Source: UBA6115 sp040776985 (GTDB taxonomy: Bacteria; Bacillota; Clostridia; Christensenellales; Aristaeellaceae). From it: a stretch of DNA of 64,000 bases. The first letter of the stretch is position 1. Each line of letters begins with the position of its first letter. The notes under the pieces were generated by a model. The model was not told the DNA's origin, made no database searches, and worked only from the letters and a program-made list of their open reading frames with translations. This document shows, piece by piece, positions 58,459 to 64,000 of the stretch. The position numbers were made by a program, and so were the translations under genes. The DNA is taken from the NCBI GenBank assembly GCA_040776985.1, contig JAXGZL010000002.1:496001-560000 (forward strand), in the 5' to 3' direction.

Positions 58459-59886
58459 TTACTTCAGGATATATTCAGGCAGGTCTTCTGTTTGTCCTGC
58501 CATTTCCTCCTGTTTTTTGCGGAACTTTTCGCCTGTGTTGCCAAGCACCGCGTAGGAGGCGATCTTGCTTTCCTCAACACCAGGCTGGTTGAAGGCGTTA
58601 ATGTCCAGCAGCTCGCCCGCGTAGGCGGTGGTCAGCATGAAGAAGAAGAGCAGCTGGCCAATGCTGTGGGCGTTCACCTCAGGCAGTGTGATGGTCTGGC
58701 TCATCCTGCCTGCCCTGAGCAGGGCATACTGGGTGCCCTGATACTCCGCCTCCAGCAAGGCGTTCAGGCTTTTGCCGCCCAGGAAGGCCACGTCCGGGAA
58801 GTCCTCACAGCCATGGGGGATATCATACTGCTTGCGGAACTCGCCCACACGCAGAAAGGTGACGATTTTGTCGTAGGGACCTTCGGTGTACAGCTGCAGC
58901 TGGCTGTGCTGGTCGGTGACGCCCAGCGCCTTCACCGGGGTTTGGCCCACATTGACTGCCATGCCCTTGCGGGTGACGTTCTTGCCCAGGCTTTCTGCCC
59001 ACAGCTGGCAAAACCAGTCCGCGATATATTTCAGGCTGTCCGCATAGGGCATCATCACCTGGATGTTGATGCCCATTTCCTCCATGGCCAGCACCTGGAT
59101 CACCGCCTGAAGCAGGGCAGGGTTCTGCCAGACGTCCCCGGACTGGCAGCGCTTGTCCATCACAGAGGCGCCTTCAAGCATCATCCTGATGTCTATGCCG
59201 CAGACGGCTGCGGCCAGCAGGCCAACGGGGCTGAACTCACTGAAGCGCCCGCCCACGGAGGAGGGAACGAAAAAGTGCTTGAAACCTTCCTTTTTGGCCA
59301 GTTTGATCAGGTTGCCCTTCTCGTGGTCTGTGGTGGCGATGATGTGCTCATGCCAGGCGCCTCCCACCGTCTTTTTCAGAAGATCTGAGATGATCAGGTA
59401 CTGGCTCATGGTTTCTGCCGTGGCGCCTGACTTGGTGATCACATTGAAGCAGGTGGTTTTCGGGTCAATCACATCAAGCAGTGATTGCATCCGCTCCGGG
59501 TCAATGTTGTCCTCCACATACAGGCGGGGGCCGCCGCGCCTGTCCCTGGGAAGTTCGTTATAGCGCAGGTGGCTTAAGGCCTGCTGCACCGCCATGGGGC
59601 CCAGTGCGCTGCCGCCGATGCCCAGCACCACAAAGGCGTCAAAGCGCTCACGGATGCCTTTTGCGGTGGCTTCAATATCCGCCACAATCGCTTCCTGGTT
59701 GTAGGGAAGCTCGGTCCAGCCCAGCCAACCGGTGCCCCGCACTTTTTGCACTGCCTGAAAGGCGGCCCTGGCCTGGGCGGCTGTATCCTCTATGGCTTCC
59801 CTGCTGATGCCGTATCTGTAACCCACCCGGTCAGCCATCAAGTGATTGACATCCAGGATGATGTTGTCCTTGTTTATTTTACTCAT
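58459..59886 (-). CDS. pgi: Glucose-6-phosphate isomerase
   Basis: Interconverts glucose-6-phosphate and fructose-6-phosphate. 475 residues with LGIGGSALGPMAV (about 90), VITKSGATAETM (about 146), SVGGRFSEFSPVGLL (about 204) and GCEDFPDVAFLGG. AGGAGG precedes ATG 59886 on this strand. It ends 7 bases from the convergent pcp. Confidence 0.95.
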   Translation of the reverse strand: MSKINKDNIILDVNHLMADRVGYRYGISREAIEDTAAQARAAFQAVQKVRGTGWLGWTELPYNQEAIVADIEATAKGIRERFDAFVVLGIGGSALGPMAVQQALSHLRYNELPRDRRGGPRLYVEDNIDPERMQSLLDVIDPKTTCFNVITKSGATAETMSQYLIISDLLKKTVGGAWHEHIIATTDHEKGNLIKLAKKEGFKHFFVPSSVGGRFSEFSPVGLLAAAVCGIDIRMMLEGASVMDKRCQSGDVWQNPALLQAVIQVLAMEEMGINIQVMMPYADSLKYIADWFCQLWAESLGKNVTRKGMAVNVGQTPVKALGVTDQHSQLQLYTEGPYDKIVTFLRVGEFRKQYDIPHGCEDFPDVAFLGGKSLNALLEAEYQGTQYALLRAGRMSQTITLPEVNAHSIGQLLFFFMLTTAYAGELLDINAFNQPGVEESKIASYAVLGNTGEKFRKKQEEMAGQTEDLPEYILK

Positions 59887-59908
59887 ATTACCCTCCTATT
59901 TTTTCTTG

Positions 59909-59937
59909 ATTATACCACAGTTTTTGGGCATTTTAAA
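59909..59937 (-). promoter_or_regulatory. Promoter of pgi
   Basis: On the minus strand TTTAAA (59937-59932), 17 bases and a perfect TATAAT (59914-59909), 22 bases before the pgi start. Confidence 0.6.
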
Positions 59938-60041
59938 GGAGGCTGTCCGCTTTGCGCTTCAGGGCCTGGCCTTTGACTTGACCCTGGCGGCCTGCTGTGT
60001 TAGTTTTACCAATGGACACAAAACAAGTACACTGGAAGTGC

Positions 60042-61616
60042 ATGGAGAGTAGCAAGTTGCAGAACAATCAACTCCTGGGGGAGCATTCCGCCAGGCCGCT
60101 TAACAGCCTGAAGATTTTTTTGGTCTGTTTTCTGATTGCCGCGGTACTGATCGCAGTCTGCTCAAAGTCTTCCCCGGTTTATTCCATCAACGACTGGGGT
60201 GACGCCAATGCCTATGTCACCGTCGCGCGGATGATGCTGAACGGGCGCACCCTGTATCAGGATATATTTGAGCAAAAGGGGCTGTATCTCTACCTGTTCC
60301 ACATCCCCGCCACTTTGATCTCCTATCCGTCCTTTTTCGGGGTTTACCTGCTGGAAACCCTGAGCATGGCCTTTTTCCTTTTTTTCGCCTGCAAGGCGCT
60401 TTTGATCTATCTGCCCTTCCGGCTGATTCTGCCAGCGCTGCCTATTCTGGCCTTTTCGGTTGCCGCCTCCCTGTCCTTTACCCACGGGGACAGCGCGGAG
60501 GAGCTGATGCTGCCCTTTTTAGCCTATTCGCTGTACAAAATGCTCCAGTGGTCAGAGGAGATGGACCAGTCATTGCCAGCCCAAACCTGGATTTTCCAGG
60601 GGATTGTCACCGCTGTCATTTTGTGGACCAAATACACCATCCTGGGCTTTCACCTGGGGTTCTGCCTGGCGCTTTTCATCACCGCCGTAAAAGAAAAGGA
60701 CGGCAAGGGGCTGCTTATGAAGGCTGGCTTATGGCTGGCGGGAATCCTGCTGGGCTCCCTTCCCGCTTTCCTCTATTTTGGGCTGACGGGGTCTTTTTCC
60801 GCCATGTACGCGGTGTACATGCGCTCCAATGCGGTGACCTATGCGGGGGACGCCTACAAGTCCATCAGCGAACAGCTTCAGGATCGTTGGGGGGATGGCA
60901 GCCTGCTGTATTTTGGCCGGATCTTCATGGGCTTTGTAGGAAGTCCCCTGATGACAGGGCTGGCCTTTGCCGGGTTCTGGGGGATGGGTTTTAAAAGAAG
61001 AAACCAGAACCCAAAATCCAGGCTGGCGCTGCGCTGCATCTATGCCATCATGATTGCCATCCTTTTTCTGCTGCCGGTTGTCTATAACTATTATTTCCTG
61101 CCCCTGGGCGTGCTCTCCATCCTGGGGGTGCTGCATCTGCTGCGCCTGCTTTCCCGCAGCTCATTGGCTGATATGACGCTTAAAAAGGCCGGGATTGCCA
61201 CCCTGCTGCTTCTGCTGGTGCTTGCTCCCAGGGCGCTGGCCTCCAGCCAGAATGCCTATCTGTTGATTTTTAGCAAATCAGACCTGCCCCAATACCAGTT
61301 CCGGGACATCATCCGGCAAACCCCGGATGCCTCGCTCCTGACCCATGTCAACATGGACCACGGCTTCCAGAACGTGGCGGAGATTGTGCCTGACCACAAG
61401 TATTTCATTGCCACCAACACCCGTGTTGAGGAGCGCATCAGGAGCTGGCGGGAGATGGTGATGTCAGGCCAGACGGACTATCTGATCTCCAACAATGAGG
61501 CGCTGGAAGACCTGTATCCGGGCATGCCCTATGACCTGGTTGCCACCAAGGCGCACCCCTATGAAGGGGAGGTTTGCGTCTATCGTCTGTATCGCCTGAA
61601 GTCCCTGACGCCATAA
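60042..61616 (+). CDS. GT-C-like membrane glycosyltransferase
   Basis: 524 residues, about twelve transmembrane segments. The first extracellular loop carries the acidic pair typical of GT-C fold enzymes (INDWGDANAYVTVARMML, then DIFEQKGLYLYLFH), similar to PMT/ArnT-type transferases that use lipid-linked sugars. The substrate is unknown; wall polymer or protein glycosylation is possible. ATG 60042 (after GGAAG) is preferred over ATG 60012, which has no site. It is a single-gene unit. Confidence 0.75.
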   Translation: MESSKLQNNQLLGEHSARPLNSLKIFLVCFLIAAVLIAVCSKSSPVYSINDWGDANAYVTVARMMLNGRTLYQDIFEQKGLYLYLFHIPATLISYPSFFGVYLLETLSMAFFLFFACKALLIYLPFRLILPALPILAFSVAASLSFTHGDSAEELMLPFLAYSLYKMLQWSEEMDQSLPAQTWIFQGIVTAVILWTKYTILGFHLGFCLALFITAVKEKDGKGLLMKAGLWLAGILLGSLPAFLYFGLTGSFSAMYAVYMRSNAVTYAGDAYKSISEQLQDRWGDGSLLYFGRIFMGFVGSPLMTGLAFAGFWGMGFKRRNQNPKSRLALRCIYAIMIAILFLLPVVYNYYFLPLGVLSILGVLHLLRLLSRSSLADMTLKKAGIATLLLLLVLAPRALASSQNAYLLIFSKSDLPQYQFRDIIRQTPDASLLTHVNMDHGFQNVAEIVPDHKYFIATNTRVEERIRSWREMVMSGQTDYLISNNEALEDLYPGMPYDLVATKAHPYEGEVCVYRLYRLKSLTP

Positions 61617-61648
61617 GGCGGAATGTCCTTAAAAAAACAGATAATTGC

Positions 61649-61677
61649 TTGCCAAAGCGACGGAATTGGCGTATACT
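61649..61677 (+). promoter_or_regulatory. Promoter of greA
   Basis: TTGCCA (61649-61654), a 17-base spacer and TATACT (61672-61677). The transcript should start near 61684, at the edge of the leader hairpin. Confidence 0.7.
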
Positions 61678-61680
61678 ACC

Positions 61681-61734
61681 CATGCGCAGTTGAAGACCGT
61701 GTGCGGTTGCGGTTTTGATAGCGCATGTTTTTTT
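61681..61734 (+). terminator. Intrinsic terminator within the greA leader
   Basis: CATGCGC (61681-61687) pairs with GCGCATG (61721-61727) and is followed by seven T. The 33-base loop contains a second small hairpin ACCG-TGTG-CGGT. It lies between the promoter and the gene, so it would make a short RNA of about 50 bases or act as an attenuator. Confidence 0.7.
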
Positions 61735-61760
61735 ATGGCAAGGGCAAAAATGCCGAAATC

Positions 61761-61783
61761 ATGCAGGCTGGCACAGCCTGCAT
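61761..61783. repeat. Inverted repeat upstream of greA
   Basis: ATGCAGGCTG-gca-CAGCCTGCAT, a perfect 10-bp stem with a 3-base loop, 37 bases before the greA ATG. No T tract follows, so it is more likely a leader RNA structure than a terminator. Confidence 0.6.
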
Positions 61784-61819
61784 CAAAATAAAACATGAAG
61801 AACGAATGGAGTGTTTACA

Positions 61820-62314
61820 ATGGCTAGCAAGCAGCACGAGCTGAGCAACAAGACCGTGGTATCCCTGGAGGGGATGAAGAAGCTGGAGGAAAAGCTTCAG
61901 TACCTCACCACCATCAGGCGGGCGGAAGTGGCGGAAATGATCGCCGTTGCCCGTGGCTTTGGTGACCTGAGTGAAAACGCAGAGTACGACGAGGCCAAGA
62001 ACGAACAGTCCCGTCTGGAGGCAGAGATCATTGACCTGGAAAACACCATCCGCACCGCCATCGTCATTGATGACAGCGAGGTGTCCACCGACCGGGTCAA
62101 CATCGGCACCACGGTGAAGGTGTATGACGCGGAACTGAAGGAGGAGATGGAGTACACCATCGTGGGCGCCCGGGAAAGCGACCCCATGAACAACCGCATC
62201 TCCAACGAAAGCCCCATGGGCGCGGCCCTGCTTGGCAAAAAGAAGGGCCAGACCGTGAAGGTGCAGGCACCTGGCGGCCTGGTCACCCTGAAGGTTTTGG
62301 ATATTCACCGCTAA
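61820..62314 (+). CDS. greA: Transcription elongation factor GreA
   Basis: Rescues backtracked RNA polymerase. 164 residues: the coiled-coil with its acidic tip (GDLSENAEYDEAKNEQ, about 49-64) and the C-terminal FKBP-like domain (ESPMGAALLGKKKGQTVKV). ATG 61820 starts the family part; GTG 61811 is 9 bases earlier. GGAG lies about 10 bases upstream. lysS follows after 20 bases, a common Bacillota order. Confidence 0.94.
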   Translation: MASKQHELSNKTVVSLEGMKKLEEKLQYLTTIRRAEVAEMIAVARGFGDLSENAEYDEAKNEQSRLEAEIIDLENTIRTAIVIDDSEVSTDRVNIGTTVKVYDAELKEEMEYTIVGARESDPMNNRISNESPMGAALLGKKKGQTVKVQAPGGLVTLKVLDIHR

Positions 62315-62334
62315 CGAAGGAGTTTCTTGAATAG

Positions 62335-63819
62335 ATGTCAGAGCATGATGTAAACCAGCAGGTATTCTCAGAACAGGAAGGCATCCGCCGGGCCAAGCTG
62401 CAGGAGATGATGGACGAGGGGAAAAGCCCTTACCTTCTGACACAGTATCCCATGGATGCCCTGAGCGCCGCCATCAAAGAGAACTTTGAGGCGATGGAGG
62501 GGAGCACCGTGTCCATTGCCGGACGGATGACCAGCCGCCGGGTGATGGGCAAGGCAGCCTTTGCCCACCTGCTGGACAGCGCCGGGGTGATCCAGGCTTA
62601 TATCCGCCGGGATGATATTGGCGTGGAGGCCTACCAGGTTTTTAAATCCTATGACATCGGTGACATGCTGGGCGTGCGCGGCAAGGTGTTCAAAACCAAG
62701 ACCGGGGAAATCTCCATTCAGGCGGAAGAGATTGTGCTGCTGGCCAAGTGCCTGAAGCCGCTGCCCGAAAAGTGGCACGGCCTGCAGGACATGGACCTGC
62801 GCTATCGCCAGCGCTACCTTGACATGATCGTGAACCCCGAGGTGCGGGAAACCTTCATCAGGCGCACCCGCATCATCAATGCCATCCGGCATTTCCTGGA
62901 CAGCCGGGGATTCCTGGAGGTGGATACGCCCATCCTGCACACCCTGGAGATTGGCGCGGCTGCCAGGCCCTTTAAAACCCACCACAACACCCTGGACATT
63001 GACATGTTCCTGCGGATTGAAACAGAGCTGTATTTGAAACGGCTGATTGTGGGCGGCTTTGACAAGGTGTATGAGATTGGCCGCATTTTCCGGAACGAGG
63101 GCATGGACGCCACCCACAACCCGGAGTTTACCTCCGTGGAGGTCTATCAGGCCTATGTGGATTATCATGAGATCATGCGCCTGGTGGAGGACATGTTTGA
63201 TTCCGTCGCCATGGAGGTCTGCGGCAGCACCCGCATCACCTATCAGAGGACGGAGCTGGAGCTGAAAGCACCCTGGCCCCGGATCACCATGGCAGACGCC
63301 GTCAAAAAAGAAAGCGGCGTGGACTTCTTTTCCTGGCAAAGCGATGAGGAGGCCCGCAACTGCCTGAAGGAGCGGGGCATCAAGGTGGAGCCCGGATTTT
63401 CCCGGGGGGACTGCCTGGCTGAGCTGTTTGACGAGTATGTGGAGGACAAGCTGATCCAGCCCACCTTCATCACGGACTATCCGGTGGAGATTTCGCCCCT
63501 GGCCAAGCGCAAGCCGGAAGACCCGCGGCTGACCGAACGCTTTGAGTTTTTCATCTGCGGGAGCGAGTTTGGCAATGCCTTCAGCGAGCTGAACGACCCC
63601 ATTGATCAGCGCGCCCGCTTTGAGCGCCAGGTGGCTGAGCGCAGGCGGTTGGGCGGACTCAATGCCAAGGTGGATGAGGATTTTCTCAATGCACTGGAGT
63701 ATGGTATGCCGCCCACAGGCGGGCTGGGGGTTGGCGTGGACCGGTTGATCATGCTGTTGACTGACAATTCATCCATCCGGGACGTGCTGCTTTTCCCCAC
63801 CATGAAGCCCTTGGGATAA
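62335..63819 (+). CDS. lysS: Lysyl-tRNA synthetase (class II)
   Basis: 494 residues. The N-terminal OB fold binds the anticodon (ITGR-like stretch VSIAGRMTSRRVMGKAAF, about 60-77). The class II core has motif 1 (FLEVDTPILHTLEIGAAARPF), motif 2 (YEIGRIFRNEGMDATHNPEF) and motif 3 (GLGVGVDRLIMLLT). It should be co-transcribed with greA. AAGGAG lies 12 bases before ATG 62335. Confidence 0.96.
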   Translation: MSEHDVNQQVFSEQEGIRRAKLQEMMDEGKSPYLLTQYPMDALSAAIKENFEAMEGSTVSIAGRMTSRRVMGKAAFAHLLDSAGVIQAYIRRDDIGVEAYQVFKSYDIGDMLGVRGKVFKTKTGEISIQAEEIVLLAKCLKPLPEKWHGLQDMDLRYRQRYLDMIVNPEVRETFIRRTRIINAIRHFLDSRGFLEVDTPILHTLEIGAAARPFKTHHNTLDIDMFLRIETELYLKRLIVGGFDKVYEIGRIFRNEGMDATHNPEFTSVEVYQAYVDYHEIMRLVEDMFDSVAMEVCGSTRITYQRTELELKAPWPRITMADAVKKESGVDFFSWQSDEEARNCLKERGIKVEPGFSRGDCLAELFDEYVEDKLIQPTFITDYPVEISPLAKRKPEDPRLTERFEFFICGSEFGNAFSELNDPIDQRARFERQVAERRRLGGLNAKVDEDFLNALEYGMPPTGGLGVGVDRLIMLLTDNSSIRDVLLFPTMKPLG

Positions 63820-63822
63820 TCC

Positions 63823-64000
63823 ATGAAACTGCATTCCAGGCCAGACGGCAGGACGCTCAGGCATCACTTCAGCTACAACTGGTGGCAGTATGCCCTGATC
63901 ATCGTCCTGTCTTTTGTTTTGTGGAATCTGATCTATACCCAGACAGCCTACCGGGCGCCGGGTGAACGGCGGATTGACCTGTATGTGCAATCCCTGGCCA
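63823..64000 (+). CDS. Start of a membrane protein, cut by the window edge
   Basis: The frame begins at ATG 63823, three bases after the lysS stop, and is still open at the window end (59 residues visible). It shows a basic start, then one hydrophobic helix (about 25-42), then a soluble stretch (YRAPGERRIDLYVQSLA). The family cannot be named from this part. Confidence 0.6.
   Translation, partial: MKLHSRPDGRTLRHHFSYNWWQYALIIVLSFVLWNLIYTQTAYRAPGERRIDLYVQSLA

Noticed and set aside
61761..61783. Terminator for the perfect hairpin before greA
   Set aside because: No T tract follows on either strand.
1..64000. CRISPR arrays, insertion sequences or prophage
   Set aside because: I saw no regular spacer repeat, transposase, integrase or phage structural gene on either strand.

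Overview
The window looks like a chromosomal segment of an uncultured Gram-positive anaerobe of the Bacillota, most likely class Clostridia; this is inference from gene content. Supporting signs are a ctsR-mcsA-mcsB-clpC operon behind a textbook CtsR box, a MurE with the meso-diaminopimelate motif DNPR, an FtsQ/DivIB-FtsA-FtsZ block, a tandem glycine riboswitch before gcvT, strong AGGAGG ribosome binding sites, CCA ends encoded in the tRNA genes, and rather G+C-rich coding sequence. I see no insertion sequence, prophage, CRISPR array, rRNA gene or replication origin. It reads as core genome with several lineage-specific twists.

Layout. 0-13 kb: rho and galM; a YhcH-GNAT fusion; tRNA-Ala; azlCD; an HD-domain protein; a stand-alone riboflavin kinase; murI; tRNA-Gln and tRNA-Glu; methionine gamma-lyase; small secreted and DUF5655 proteins; glutathione peroxidase; an ABC-2 transporter. 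13-18 kb: a secreted L,D-transpeptidase/CapA fusion, a 210-nt structured RNA with its own promoter in front of a zinc-ribbon gene, and a lipase-like hydrolase. 18-23 kb: a molybdenum/tungsten operon (methyltransferase, FmdE-like, MolB, MolC, MolA, MobB) behind a candidate Moco/Tuco riboswitch. 23-27 kb: NUDIX hydrolase, tRNA-Leu, an ECF sigma/anti-sigma pair, and a TPM-domain protein with a zinc-ribbon membrane protein. 27-32 kb: the Clp stress operon, in which McsB seems to have lost its catalytic motifs. 32-43 kb: metG-tatD, then maf-mreBCD-pbp2-minD-rodA for cell elongation. 43-53 kb: a small zinc protein and a phosphoesterase, then a shortened division and cell-wall cluster (mraZ, ftsL-like, murE, mraY, murD, ftsQ, ftsA, ftsZ). 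53-64 kb: the glycine-cleavage operon under a glycine riboswitch, pcp, pgi, a GT-C-like membrane protein, greA behind a leader with an internal terminator, lysS, and the start of a membrane protein cut by the window edge.

How the genes work together. Two large blocks build the cell wall: MreBCD, PBP2 and RodA for elongation, and MurE, MraY, MurD, FtsQ, FtsA and FtsZ for precursor supply and division. MurI supplies D-glutamate, and the YkuD/CapA protein probably works outside the membrane. The molybdenum operon couples oxyanion import to cofactor maturation and appears to sense the finished cofactor by RNA. The glycine operon senses its substrate by RNA. The most unusual points are the 210-nt RNA (best guess raiA-motif class), the probable McsB pseudokinase, the YkuD-CapA and YhcH-GNAT fusions, MinD without MinC or MinE, and a terminator-bearing repeat shared by two distant tRNA genes.
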